NCBI RefSeq assembly: GCF_010093535.1
Contig: NW_022985185.1
Coordinates: forward strand, 1-58,743
Direction of reading: 5' to 3'
Length of the DNA stretch: 58,743 nt
Origin: Lindgomyces ingoldianus
Taxonomy: Eukaryota; Ascomycota; Dothideomycetes; Pleosporales; Lindgomycetaceae
The notes beneath the pieces are model-generated. The model saw nothing but the letters and a program-made list of their open reading frames with translations, was not told the DNA's origin and did no database searches. Shown one piece after another: positions 44,650 to 57,567 of the stretch. Position numbers and translations under genes: made by a program. The stretch's first letter is position 1, and the number at the start of each line of letters is the position of its first letter.

Positions 44650-46198
44650 CAACCTTAGTATGCTTCCAGGGCTTCCATTCTTGCTTCAATCTCTTCCATA
44701 TCCGCTTCCTGACTGACTATCCTCTCCCTGACGTCAACTAGCCGAATTTGCTGAAGAAAGCTTGGTCATTTGCTGGCTGGAAGCGCTTTGGTGAGTCCGT
44801 CCGCAAGCATCTCGCTGGAGGGGACATGGACAACCTTGATCGTTTGTCGAGAGACTTCCTGTCGGAGCCAGTGGTTATGGATGTTGACATGTCGGAGCTT
44901 GGTTTGAAGTTAAGATATCTCTTTGTTTACTAGTTAGATTGTCTGCTTGTTGTTGCACTAGATTATAATAGTTAAATTAGGCAGCTTAACTTGTAGTTTA
45001 TTAAGGAGCATTCTTGTAAACATAGCTTCCTTAGCAACTTAGAACAGTGCAAGTAATTCTGCTTCTGTTGTTAATGTTGTAACTGTATCTTGTTTATTTA
45101 CTTACTATGCAATCTATCTGCTAAATAGTTAAATAACATAGCCCTAAGAGCTTTTTTTATCTAGTGTGTTGTCTATAAATAACGCATTGCTTGCTACTAC
45201 AAGGTAGTCTTCTCCTCCTAATTAGAGTGCGTACGTCTGTGTCGCATGTAGGTACAGGATGACTTAATCAGCTGCATCCTAATAGTTAGATGCAGGATTT
45301 GTAAGAAACTGTGTGAGGCGTGATGTAGTAAAGGCGATGTCTAGTCTTATAGTAACTGCTGCAAAGAGTAGAGATCTAATCTTCTGCTAATATTAATTTA
45401 CTTCTAATAGAGTTGTAAAACTAGATTGCAGCATAAGTTTAATCCTACTTATAGGTGTAGCATGCTGCAGGTCCTTTCTGTTAGCTAGCCTAGCTATCTT
45501 GTTAATATATAAGGCCTATAATAGCTAAATTATTTGTTGCTGTTAATTTTTAATAATCTTAACTCCTAGAAACTATTATAGGTCCTTGCCTTTTATTAGG
45601 GTATACTTCTCTTGTAACTAGTCTACTACACGCTGTGCATCTGCTTTAGAGCCTTTTCTATGCGCAATAATAAGGTTGTCTATGTAGAAGAAGATAAATA
45701 TTCTAGCTTTAGTTATGTAGTAGAGTTTATGTAGGATAGCTAAGAACCTAAGGCCTTTAAAAGTTGTTATAAAATAGTGTTGCTAGAGTAGAAAAGAAAT
45801 TTATAGGCTATATAGTGCTTTTTAAAGCTTTAGTATTGTACCTAGTTTCTAATAGCTTCTTAGCATCTGCATGTAGATATCGCGGTTAATTGCTGCATGT
45901 ATAAATATGTTAGTTATGTTGTATTGTTTAAGCTCTAGGTTAAAGCGTGCAGATATTGCTATTAGCATTTAAAATAAGCGTTTTGCTAGAGTAGCAGCGT
46001 AGGTGTTTTGTGTAGTAATGTTTCTCTATTAATTGCTGTAGACTACTAGTTACGCCTTATATCTTTATAATCTATAGTGCTTGTTAAGCTTGTAGGTGTA
46101 CACCTACATATAATCTAGAATCTGCTGTCTAGCTGCCTTAATTAGCTTTATCTAGACCTCTGTCTAGAATTTTATTGTCTAATAACTGTCTAGGTGTG
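44650..46198 (-). pseudogene. Copia F RNase H and RT remnant
   Basis: On the minus strand the 3' end reads with few stops: VTTLTTEAELLAL, where relatives have STTEAEY, then CNNKQTI, TKLRHVNIHNHWLRQEV and VHVPSSEMLADGLTKALP, the standard Copia RNase H order (about 45090-44750). Upstream, IFIFFYIDNLIIAH (about 45665-45710) is the RT active site YVDD with Asp-to-Asn. The last ~300 bp before the LTR are clean while the rest is RIPped. Confidence 0.82.
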
Positions 46199-46791
46199 TG
46201 TTACAGTCTACGGTTGGACCAGCGTAACTCCACCCAGGATGCTCCACAATATGGTACGGTTGGAGCGGGACTCGCTTACAGACCAAGCGGAGGACGCGGA
46301 GGTAGCACGGCTACCCGAGATCATGGAAGAATGCGTTGTCTAATAGGAAGGATAAGACGCGAATTCCACAAGTCTAAGGGAGCTTAGTAAGCCCTGCTTA
46401 GCAGGCTTGTGTAGGCTTATCTAGCTCGCCTTAGCGTCCCTTACGCATGTATATAGTTCCTACATTAAATAACCTTTAGAAGGTGTGTTTAATGTTTAGT
46501 TTATTCTCTACATAGACTAAGTAGCATTTAGCTTTTTAAAGAGCTATAATACTATCTATATATCTTGCACTATATATACCTCTAATCCTGTCTAACAGGA
46601 CTGTTTGACCCTAGCCTCCCTACTGCTGCAAATAGGGCAAACTACAATCTAGTCACTCTCCCTCCCTCTATTAGCCTAATAGCCTGTACATAGGACTGTA
46701 CACCCTACTAGATTAGCCCCTACTACCTATCCTACTTCCCCTCTAGGAACATTATAAGACCTAAGTGCTTCCTAAAGCAAGAATTATAACA
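46199..46791 (+). repeat. 5' LTR of Gypsy D
   Basis: The outer start is clean (GTCTACGGTTGGACCAGCG). The inner end is RIPped (AAGCAAGAATTATAACA). Confidence 0.95.
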
Positions 46792-49700
46792 TTAAACACT
46801 ACTTTTTTTAAAAAGTATAGTAACCTTACAACACAACCTAGATTCTAACATAGCCTATGCTGCGCTATCTAGATCCACAGAAGTTCCTACCTAAAGTAAA
46901 GCTGTTTTTGCAGAACAGATTAACTTAATCTAGGACAACATTAAGAAACTCTAGCAGATTAGTAACAAAGTTAGCAAGTTACTAAAACTTAAATAAAAAA
47001 TAGCTAACCTCTACAATAAAACTATAAGCTTATAAAGCCCTCTGCTCTTAGTTAACCCTTAAGAAGTAACTACCTAAGCCTACTAAATACATAAGTTATA
47101 AGTAGAACTAGTAAAAGTTTAAAATATCTTAATAAATAAAGTAAGCATTATAGCTAAAAAAGCTTTAAAACTAGCCCTTTTAAAGCTTTTTAAAAGATTA
47201 TTAAAAGACTTCTAACCCTTTTTTACTAGATGCTACCTTTATATGTAATATAATAAAGGAGCATTTTAGACTAACGCAGAAATAATCTCCTAGATAGGAC
47301 TACACTTAGAAGGCCCCCCTGCAATCTAGTTCTAACCCTACGCTAATAATTAAATAGACTTTAGAGCAAACAGCGCACTACTTAACTCTAAAACTAAAGA
47401 AGTGTTTAGCAGCGTTAAAAACTTTAAATTAGCCCTAACAGCTATCTACAGGACCTTAGATAAGAAAAGAATTGCAGCTAATAGACTAGATAATATAAAA
47501 TAAGGCAGCAGGCTAGTCTAAAACTATGCAGCACGCTTTAGAGAACAAATAGCTATTTGCAGATAGAACAATTAAAAAGCCCTATGCTGCATGTTTTATA
47601 ACAGACTAAATAATAAAGTAAAAGACAAGTTTATGCACATAAACTAACTAACTACTCTTAAAAACTACATTAAGAAAGCAACAACTTATAATAACTACTA
47701 TAAAAAATGTAAAAGAGAAAAGAAATTAAAGGGAACCTTCTAAAAGCTAGAATTTGTTCTTAAAAAGAAAAAGCTTCTATAATATAATAAAAAACCTATA
47801 GACCTTAGTTATATAAAGCACGCATAAAGCCCCTCTTTTAAGAAAAGCTAAGTTCTAGGACGCAATAGGCCGCCCCTAACAAAGGAACAATAAAAGTGGC
47901 TAGAAAACAAGGCCTGCCTAAACTATAAAAAAGTAAGACACTTCTGCTAAAACTGCCTAAACTCCTAAAAAGAGGAGAATAAAAATACTACTATAATAAT
48001 AAAAGCTATTACTGCTAAATACAGCCTTATAGATAAGAAAATACAAGAAAGACTAGATAACAGACTCTACTAGTAATATAAAGGAAACTACTCTTTAAAC
48101 AACTGCCCTAAACTATATTAGAAAGTAGTTATTTAAAATTTTAATAGCTTTAATATAGTGTTACAAGATCTTATAATTTTTAAAAGATATAAAAAAGAGA
48201 CTTAGATCTAAGAATATATTATAAATGTTTAGAAAAAAAAAAAGTGTTTTCCTCTCTAAGACTAAACCTTTAGTACTTTAGTAAGAGAGCTTTTCTAACA
48301 GTTTTAGAGATGCAGATGCTAGAAGTGCAGGTTATAACATAACTACCTAAGCAATTATATAGTCTTACTTTATTAGATAAACATTAGCAACAACTACTTA
48401 ACATTTAACATTATATAAAAGATAGCTAAAGTTAAATACAACATTATAAATAAAAAAAAGCAATAGTAATTTTTTACTAAGATTAGAGATTAAAAGCTAG
48501 AATAGCTAGGCAAACCTGCTAGGTTTAAGGTACTATAACTAGCGCCTAAGAAACCTAAGACACCCCTCCTAAGCCTAGCAATCTCTAGAAAAGCTCTTGC
48601 AATACAATAAAACTATAGACAATGTGTCCTTTGCAGAAGTAGTACCCACAGCACAAGCAAGTGCTAATAGAAAGAGCATCCTATATAGCTAGTACAAATA
48701 AAAGAATACCCTTAGTAGACTTAGGAAAGTCCCTTTAATACCCTACACAGACCTAACAAATGTCTGTACCCTTAGTACTAGTGTACATAACAATACTGTG
48801 TTAGACACTAGGACAACAAACATTAAGCAGGATAGTAGCCCACGTAGGAAAAGAACCACAATAGTTGCCTATAGCAAGGAACAGCCTTAGCCTGCAAAAC
48901 TACAAATTGCTACACCTATTAAACAGCCCCCCCTTATAAGCAAGAACTATAGATAAAATGCAATAAGTAAGAAAACTATAAGTTCTACTATTTCTAGTAA
49001 AAAGCAGCAAAAAAGAAAGACTACTTAACATTATATTATTTAGTTAAAAATTATAAATGTAAAGCAGCTAACTACTGTAATTAAGAACATTAAATCTATA
49101 AAAAAAAAAAAAATAAATTTAATAATAACTTATAAAACATTAATCTCTACCCCCTTTCTAACAAAGAAGTTAAGCATAATATATTAGCAGTAATTACTGT
49201 AGAATAAGGGGCAAGGCACAGCCTAACAACTACCTTTATGTATAAAGGGCGGCCTAGGCTAGCCCTTGTAGACAGCAGATGCACCTTTACTGCAATAAAT
49301 AAAGAATAAGTAGACAAATAAAGTATACTATTTTAAATAAAAAAAAACTTATTTAAGGTAACTCTTACTAACACTTTATTAATTAAATATAGTAGAAGAT
49401 AGATTAACCTAAAGACCTATAAAAAGGACCTTAAAACCCCTAACACAAGTAATTAGAGGTTTATAAACATACTTAAGCTAGAAAGCAAATATAATGTAAT
49501 CCTAGGCTATAACTAGCTTAAAGCACATAACTCTGCAATTAACTAAAGAACTATAACTATAAAAACTCTTAATAACTATGCACACATAACCTAGTTAGCA
49601 TGCCACAACAATAGATGCCTAGTTTACAAATAAGCAAAGCAGGGTAGCAGTTACTACTCTAAAAAAAGAAAACCTTAGAGGTTCCTTTACTAGGAGCTAG

Positions 49701-52700
49701 AAGCCTAGGCTATAAAAATAATAAAAAAAAAGCTTAAAAAAGTCTTTTATAAAAAAATTAAAGCAGATAAGGATATAGAATAGATTAAAGTTATACAAGT
49801 CTAAAAAGAAGGTTAAATTCTGCCTAAATACAAAGACTATAAGGACATGTTTAAGACACTAAAGGATCCTAGAGAACTACTACTGCACTAGCCTTAGGAC
49901 TACGCTATTAACCTAATAAAGAATTACAATCTAAAAACGCATAAGCTCCGCCCCCTAACTAGGGTATAAAAGAAGGCCTTATAAAAGTACGTTAATAGGA
50001 TGTTAGCATAAGGCTATATCTAAGAAAGCCACAGCCTAGTAGCTTTAGCAGTAGTCTTTATAAAAAAAAAAAAAGAAAAAATCTAAGTCTATTAAAATTA
50101 TAGAACTCTAAATAATAACATAATTTAAAATTAATTCCCTCTGCTAATTATATAAGACATTATAAATTAGTTAAAAGGGACACAGTATTTTACAAAGTTT
50201 AATATATAAGACAGATTTAATAAAATAAAAATATAAAAAGAAGATAAGTAGCTTACAGCATTTAGAACTCTATAAAGACTCTATAAATTACTAGTAATGC
50301 TATTTAGTCTAACAAATGCTCTAGCAACATTCTAGCAAATTATTAACACAGCTCTTAACCTATACTTTAATGTCTTCACCCTAGTATACCTAGATAACGT
50401 CCTTATTTATTTAAAGAATACTCTAGAAGACTATGTGCAGAAGGTACAGAAGGTCTTAGAACAACTTAGGAAGTACAGACTCTACCTACAGCTCTCTAAA
50501 TGCAAATTCTACGTTACAGAAACAGAATACTTAGGATTTATAATTAATAAAAAAGAAATAAAAATTAACTTAGCTAAGATATAAAAAGTACTTAAATAGC
50601 TAAAACCTATAACAGTTAAGAAAGTAAAAGAATTCCTAGGACTATTAGGCTACATAAGACAAATAATTAAGAATTACTTAAAAATTACTATACTACTAAT
50701 AAATGCTACAACTAAAGAACAGGCTATAGCAAAATTTATATAGACTTTAGAAATAAACAAAGCATTTACAATGTTAAAACAAGCTATAATAAGTAAACTA
50801 GTACTAAGAATATACAACCTACAACTAGACACAAAGATTCACACAGACGCGTCCCTTAGAGCTAGCAGGGCCGCGCTTTACTAAAAACAGGAGGATAGAA
50901 AATGGCACCTAGTTGCGTACTATTCTGCCAAGTTCTTAGGACCTAAAGCAGGTTACAGCATACCTAACAAAGAGCTAAAAGTAATATTAAACACTATAAG
51001 AGCTTAGGCTACAAAGTTACACAGAATAGCAAAACTATTTAATATTATAACTAACTATGTAAATCTAGTTATGTTTTTAACAGTAAAGAAATTATCACCT
51101 ATGCATGTAAGATAGGTAATAAAGCTTGCTTAGTTTAACTGTATTATTAAGCACGTCCTAGGAGCACAGAATTAACAGGCTAACACCCTTAGCTAAAGAA
51201 TAAACTACTTTAACAAAGAAAAAGAAAGAGCTAAGAAATTTACACTCTTTAAAGAAACTAATAAAGAATAGGTCTATAATAGACCTTAACCTATAAAAGA
51301 ATTCTACATGCTTATAGCTAGTAAACAAAAATAAAAGAACCTAATTTAAAAATATTATAAATCCCTAATGTTTAGACATCCTAAAATAGGCACCCTTTAG
51401 AAGAAACTAAAGGCTGCTATACTGTAATAAATACTAAAGGTAAAGCAACTGTGCACAGAGGTGCTTAAGGAATGCAATACCTGCAACAAGAATAATCTAT
51501 AGAGACATAAAACCTACAGATACCTCTAACTAATTAAAGCACTAAAACTACTATAGATAATAATCATAATAGATTTTATTACAGAATTGCCCCTATCTAA
51601 GGAACTAGGGACAGACAGGATGTGCAACATAATTACAGTGGCCCTAGATAAAATAACTAAGTACCTACACACTTAGCCCTTAGAAAAAACAATAACTACT
51701 AAAAAATTTATCTATAAATTAAAATAAAACATAATATTAGTATATAAATGCCCTAAAATTATTATCTTTAATTAAAACAAGCTATTTACTAGCAGCTTCT
51801 AGAAAGTAGCAATGCAACACCTTAGCATAGCACATAAACTATTAACAGCCTACTACCTGTAAACAGACAGACAGACTAAAAGAGCAAATACAGAAATAAA
51901 AAAATATTTAAGGAAGTATATTTCCTACACTTAAAATAATTAGGCAGAATAGCTTTTAATAGCGTAGCTAGCTATTAACAACATAGAATTAGCTATAACT
52001 AAAGAAACACTATATAAAGCTAATTTTAGATATAACTTATACTTTATGTTGCACAGAAATTAACTTATAGACCTATAAAAATTAATAGATTAGCTAACAG
52101 ACCTATGTTAGATACATAAAAAGTTAGCTATTAAAGTAAGGTCTAGCAGAACAACTATAGAGAAGTACATAAACAAATTATAATAACTAGGACTAGAAAT
52201 TTACCTAGGAGACTACATGTATCTTAACACTAAAAATCTTAAGATACCTAGACCTTCTAGGAAGCTAGCAGAAAAGAGAATAGAACTATATAAAGTCCTT
52301 TAGACCTAACAAGACAACTATAAGCTTAAGCTTCCCCTACATATAAAGATACACCTATAGTTCTATGTATCTAAATTAGAAAAAGCACCTAAAGAGATTC
52401 CTCTATCTACTTAAAAATAAAAAGATAAAGAAGTAGAATATAAAGTTAAACATATTATTAGCAATTAAAAAAACTAAAAAGAATTTTTAGTAAAATAAAA
52501 AAGGTAGCTTACTAGTAAAAACACATAGAAACTAGCTAAGAATTTAAAGAACGCGCAGCTACTAGTGTAAAAGTACCTTTAGGCTTGCCTAAAAGAAACT
52601 AACTAGGCAATAAGGCACCTATATTAAAAGGAACAGCTATGTTATTACTAGATAGCAGCAGCCTTTAGAGACAAGTCCTAGCTAACAATAGTTAAGAAGA

Positions 52701-53280
52701 AAAATAGCCCTTTACTTTAGCCTTAAGAGCTTCTATCTTGTTTAAAGAAGATAGATCCCTCTCTAGATACTTTATATAACAAGCTTCTAATAAATCTAAT
52801 AATTTTTAGATATAATCCTGCTTAAAACACTTTCTAGCCTTTACCTCTAAAGTCTTCTAGACTTAACGCAATATTTTATTATTAAGGTCCTGTTTCTAAG
52901 CCTTTGCAGCAACTGCTTTATAAAGAAGTAACTCCCTCTCTTTCTCTAAGTAATCCTACGCAGCATTAGAAATAAAGGTGTTACATTTACTGTTTTTTTT
53001 TACACATTTAACGCACTTATCTAAGGATAAAGTTAATACATAAAATAACCTTAAGAATTAGTAAGCGCTACAGGGCCTTATTTTTGTCTAGCAAAGAGGA
53101 TTAAAACAATAAGTAATATAAGAACAGTAGGACAAACAAGACTAGCAAGCTATTTAGCATAAAAAAGATAAATATTAGGAATGCCTTTTAGCAGAAGGGC
53201 ACTAACATTATAAACAAGCCCTTACTAACGCGGTTGTGTAAGCAGAGCAGCAAGGACGCTGCTAGAAAGGAGGGGCAGCA
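46792..53280 (+). pseudogene. Gypsy D gag-pol remnant (gag, protease, RT, RNase H, integrase, chromodomain)
   Basis: In order on the plus strand: gag (about 46850-48500) with a zinc knuckle near 47910-47965 (C-x2-Y for C, x4-H-x4-C); protease ALVDSRCTFTAI (about 49255-49300; DSG now DSR); and RT with LVYLDNVLIY (about 50390-50420; YLDD now YLDN). RNase H (IHTDASLRA, about 50840-51010), integrase with zinc region CNTCNKNN (about 51475) and core DFITELPLS (about 51570 onward), and a chromodomain (about 52430-52570: FLVK.KR.LTSKNT.KLAKNL) follow. Stops and substitutions are RIP-type. Nothing functional can be made. Confidence 0.85.
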
Positions 53281-53873
53281 TGTTACAGTCTACAGTTAGA
53301 CCAGCGTAACTCCACCTAGGATGCTCCACAATATAGTACAGTTAGAGCGGGACTTGCTTACAGACTAAGCAGAGGACGCAGAGGTAGCACAGCTACCCAA
53401 GATCATGGAAGAATGCGTTATCTAATAAGAAGGATAGGACGTGAATTCCACAAGTCTAAGGGAGCTTAGTAAGCCCTACTTAGTAGGCTTATGTAGGCTT
53501 GTCTAGCTCACCTTAGCGTCCCTTACGCATGTATATAGTTCCCACATTAAATAACCTTTAGAAGGTGTGTTTAACATTTAGTTTATTCTTTATATAGACT
53601 AAGTAGCATTTAGCTTTCTAAAAAGCTATAATACTATTTATATATCTTGCACTATATATACCTCTAATCCTGTCTAACAGGACTGTTTAACCCTAGCCTC
53701 CCTACTGCCGCACATAGGGCAAACCACGATCCGGTCACTCTCCCTCCCTCCATTAGCCCAATAGCCTGTACGTAGGACTGTACACCCTACCAGATTGGCC
53801 CCTACTACCCGTCCTACTTCCCCCCTAGGAACATCATAAGACCCGAGTGCTTCCCGAAGCAAGGATTGTAACA
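53281..53873 (+). repeat. 3' LTR of Gypsy D
   Basis: The inner start is RIPped (GTCTACAGTTAGACC). The outer third is clean through AAGCAAGGATTGTAACA. A 62-codon minus-strand frame at 53674-53862 is only the clean GC-rich LTR end. Confidence 0.95.
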
Positions 53874-53878
53874 GTGTG

Positions 53879-56375
53879 TTCTTTCTGCTGCCTTAAACAT
53901 CTTATATAAAGGGTGCTTTTCTAGTTACTTTTAAGTTAATAGCAGAGGTAGCAGCTAGCTTCTATAAAGTGTCTTCCTTTTAAATAGTATTCTTATTAAT
54001 GCTGCTTTATCTAGTGTCTTGCTGCTATGCTTTTTTACACTTTTAAATCTTATGCTAGCTAGAAAGGCTGCAGCTTATAGTATAGTCTTTAATAACCTTA
54101 TTTAGCTTAGCTTTAGTGCTGCTCTAGCTATTAACTGCATAAGTAATGCTGCAGGTGGCAGAGTATTTAAAGAAGATAGATAGTTATCTCTAATCTTTCT
54201 TTCTTAATAGTAGCCTAGTAGGTCTACTTTATTAAAATTTAATGTATTGTCTGTAGTGTTGTCTTTGTAGAATAACTCTGTTTTTAGCTAATAACTAGGT
54301 GTTAGAAGCTTAATTATTCTAATGTATATAGTAATTTTCTTTACTATGTTATATATAAAGTTATCTATTAGGTCTTTAGGCTTACTGCTAAAGATTAAGT
54401 GTTTATTAAAAATAATATTACATGTACAGATTACTTTTACTAGTAGTAGTATCTATACGCAGTAGATGTTTAATAATTAGTACTTAACTAAATATCTAAT
54501 CTACGCCTTTAGGTCTAGCCTCTATAGCTTAGATTTATTTTAATGTGTGTTATTAGTTATTATAAATGCTTTATAGCTATAGGCTTTTAAATGTGTAAAG
54601 CTTAGCTTTTAGATTAACATAATAACTTTATTATTTAGAGCTGCTTGTGTAAAGAAGATCTTGTATAGTGTTTTCTAGTTATTAGCATAGTTTAGCGTCT
54701 AATTATATAGGTATACGCCTGCTCTAGTAATGTATAGCTATACATTCTATAGTAGGTTAGCATCTAGTTGCATAGCCTATAACTTCTTCTTATTTACACC
54801 CTCTAAGCGTTTAGCTTCTCTGTTCTAGGCTTGTGTATCTAGTGCTAAAGGCTTAACAGTTATTTTATGTAATACTAGCTAGTGTTTTACCTCTAGTTTT
54901 ACTATTATAATCTTATTATTAGCTTTAATAACTTTTATAGTAATGTTATAATAGTTCTTTAGAAAGAGAATAAAGATTATAAAAGCTTTAATAATTAATT
55001 TAGTAGGCTTATTATCTTTAAAGTAGAGGTCTTACTAGAGGCTAAAATACTTATTAGTAATTAGCATTTAACTCTACTTTTTTATAATGCTCTGTGCTTT
55101 ATATGCATAGAAATTAATTAACAGTCTTTTACTAGGTCTACTATTACTAATTTATAGTGTGTAGCTAATTTATTATTATATCTTAGCTTTACTATATAAG
55201 TTATATTAGACTATTATAATTCCTTTAATTTACACCCCCTTAGCTTACTATACAAGGTGTTAAAGTGTAGCTAGTCTAAAGTGTCCTAGACGCTTATGCT
55301 ATAGCTCTACTAATACTTTTTATAGACTACATTTAGTTCTTATGTTAATTATGTGTGTATAATATAAGCCCTCCTGTAGTAGATAGTACTCTAACACTTA
55401 TTAGCTATAAATTTTTATAAAATCTTTAATTATTATTCTATCTAAGGCCTTTAAAGCAGTTAGCTCTGCTTATGTGTCCTACTAGATTCCTTTCTGTTGC
55501 AGTAGGCAAAACAAGACTAGGTTGCACAGCAGGTCTAGGCACAGTGTAGTGTTATGTAGTATAAGACTGTATGCTTAACTATGTGTTCTATGCTTACTTT
55601 TTAGGCTTAGTGTAATTAATCTATAGCTTTAAATCTATATGTAAAAGTTTCTAGACTAAATAAAGTCTTCTAGTGTTAGTAAATAATAGTTGTAGATCTA
55701 ATTAAAATTATTTATAATATAGTATGTTAAGCCTAAGTTAAGGATAAATAATTCTTTTAGTAGATATCTATTCTAGTTTAAATTAACTATAGCTAGCAAT
55801 ATAGCTGCCTTAACTTTTAATACTTTCTAGCCTTTAAGTTAGTCTTTTTGTATCTCTAGCATAAGTGTATGTAAACTTTTTAGGATTAGTATTTTTAAAT
55901 TATGTCTACGCTGCCCTTTTAGTAGGCCTTAAAATTCTAAGTTGTGCTTACGCTTTAATGCTACAAGCTCTTTAACTCTCTTATTTAGCATCTACTAGTC
56001 TAGTGCTCTGTCTAGATAGACATAGAAGTAGTCCTTTAGTGCATAGATGTGTTTGCATGTAGGACATTTAGTGCCTTCTGTTTTAGTAAGTTTCTAGCTT
56101 AAAAATAACTTTCTATTATCTTTTTAATAATGTTAATGTTAAGGTTTACTCTATTTTCTTAACATTATAACTTTTACACTACAGGCGTCTTTATTTGTGC
56201 CCTAGGTAGTCTTTCTACTTTTAGTAAGGTATAATAAGTTATCTGTTATAAAGGCAGCTTTATGCTTTTCTATATATATTAGATAATTTAACATTATATG
56301 TTTTTAAAAGCGCTTTATTATTTTTTTTTAATTTATGTTTAGTGTAAACTATCTACTTTCCTAAAAAGTTGTAGA
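53879..56375 (-). pseudogene. Copia F upstream region (integrase/gag remnant)
   Basis: It continues the Copia F interior on the far side of D. It is heavily RIPped, and individual domains cannot be placed with confidence. CxxC-like spacing suggests the integrase zinc region or gag knuckle near 56050. It is cut at 56375 by E3. Confidence 0.5.
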
Positions 56376-56665
56376 TGTAACGATTCTACGAATCGTTCCA
56401 TCTCGGGTCGCTCGGATCCTATCCGAAGGGTCCCCGTATCGGCCCCGACCATGACTCGACCCAGTCCCCCGCAGTTACCCCTATTCCCGCATGTATTTAG
56501 TTGCACCTCGCCCCTGTAGCTAGCTCAGTAGTTTTCTGATATCCTACGTACAAGGCCTATAGGTGTTATTGGTATTCCCAGGTCTCTAAGTCCCCACGCA
56601 CTCCCATATGCCTCTGAGTGGATTCATACCGCATTTGGACCTATTGTCTTGCCTGCGCTGTTACA
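56376..56665 (+). repeat. 5' LTR of E3
   Basis: It is 290 bp, with a clean outer end and mild RIP at the inner end (GCTGTTACA). Confidence 0.93.
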
Positions 56666-57255
56666 TTATATTAGAAAACTTGCTTTTGCTAGTAACAGCC
56701 TTGTTACAATATTGCATTAATTGTCTGTTTGACTACGTCTAAGCCTAAGACGCGTCTGATTTAGTTTAGGTTGCAATCCTCCACACTGTTACATTAAATT
56801 ACTTAGTCTATAGACCAGATCCCATCAACCTCTGGTTAACTGAAGCCTTTGGGTTTGGAACTTCCTATCCCCTGCGATTAGGATTGCCTTTAGAAAAGTT
56901 GCATAGAGGCGCTAAGGTAGAAGCTTAGAGACTACTAATAACCCATTAGGATCAGGGACAACTACTAATGCCTAACCCTCAACCACTATTAGATCCTATT
57001 GCAAAGACTGCAACCTGTTCTAGCTGCGGCTGAGGCAAGATGCCTGCCCCCAGAACTAAACCACTACTAACCTTAACAGCTAAACCCCCTTTTGTGGGAC
57101 CCAAAGCTAAAAACCCACTAGATTCAGAGTTAAACCCCAGCAGCATGGCCCTTAAGGACTAAGTTGCTTAATTAAGGGCACAAATTAAACAGCTGACCAG
57201 ATTAAAAACTGTTAGTCCTAATCATCCCCTACTAACTACTAAATCACCCCTCAGA

Positions 57256-57540
57256 ATCGCTATTAATAGGGTAGAGGAGTGGGAAGTAGAGGAAATACTT
57301 GCTAGCAAGCTCTACCAGAAAACGCTCAAGTACTGGGTGAAATGGGTGGGACACAACCCTGATCTAGTCTAGTATAAGGCTTCAAATTTCATGGGTTCCC
57401 CCCACAAATTAAAAGCCTTCCACAATAAGCATCTAAATTAGCTAGGACCCCTAAGGGCCTTACAGAAGTAGATTAAGGCTTTTAAGGCTAGTGTAGAAGG
57501 TATAGATCACTTAGCAGACAACAAGGTATAGAAGTAAGGA
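57256..57540 (+). pseudogene. Chromodomain and pol C-terminus of family E
   Basis: It reads AINRVEEWEVEEILASKLY, KYWVKWVGHNPDL, then ASNFMGSPHKLKAFHNKHLN, a classic chromodomain followed by the short GPxRxLQ tail of chromoviral integrases. Only a few stops (at likely Trp/Gln or Pro positions) remain. This is the best-preserved chromodomain in the window. In an active element it would direct integration to marked heterochromatin. Upstream pol is deleted, so it cannot be expressed as part of an integrase here. Confidence 0.85.
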
Positions 57541-57567
57541 GTTAGATTGTATTTTTACATAATATTA

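Larger units (their letters stand above)
46199..53873 (+). mobile_element. Gypsy D: complete chromovirus (7675 bp) inserted in Copia F
   Basis: It has equal LTRs of 593 bp (46199-46791 and 53281-53873) and a perfect GTGTG duplication (46194-46198 and 53874-53878). The polypurine tract GAAAGGAGGGGCAGCA precedes the 3' LTR. RIP is present but lighter than in families 1 and E, so domains are easier to read. Confidence 0.95.
44154..56375 (-). mobile_element. Copia family F, minus strand, split by Gypsy D
   Basis: The 3' LTR is at 44154-44605, preceded on the minus strand by GCTGAGGGGGTG (polypurine tract). RNase H and RT remnants occupy 44610-46198. After D (46199-53873) come integrase and gag remnants to 56375, where E3 begins. 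About 4.1 kb of interior is present. The 5' LTR is outside the window or lost. Confidence 0.8.

Noticed and set aside
44156..44716. Overlapping open frames of 78-177 codons on both strands
   Set aside because: The 10-bp repeat TGCTGCAAWW is free of stops in several frames; all lie in the Copia F LTR. The same holds for the frames at 9494-9845.
46175..46387. 70-codon plus-strand frame
   Set aside because: It straddles the Copia F/Gypsy D junction and the clean start of the D LTR.
53674..53862. 62-codon minus-strand frame
   Set aside because: It is the GC-rich, un-RIPped outer end of the Gypsy D LTR, open by composition only.
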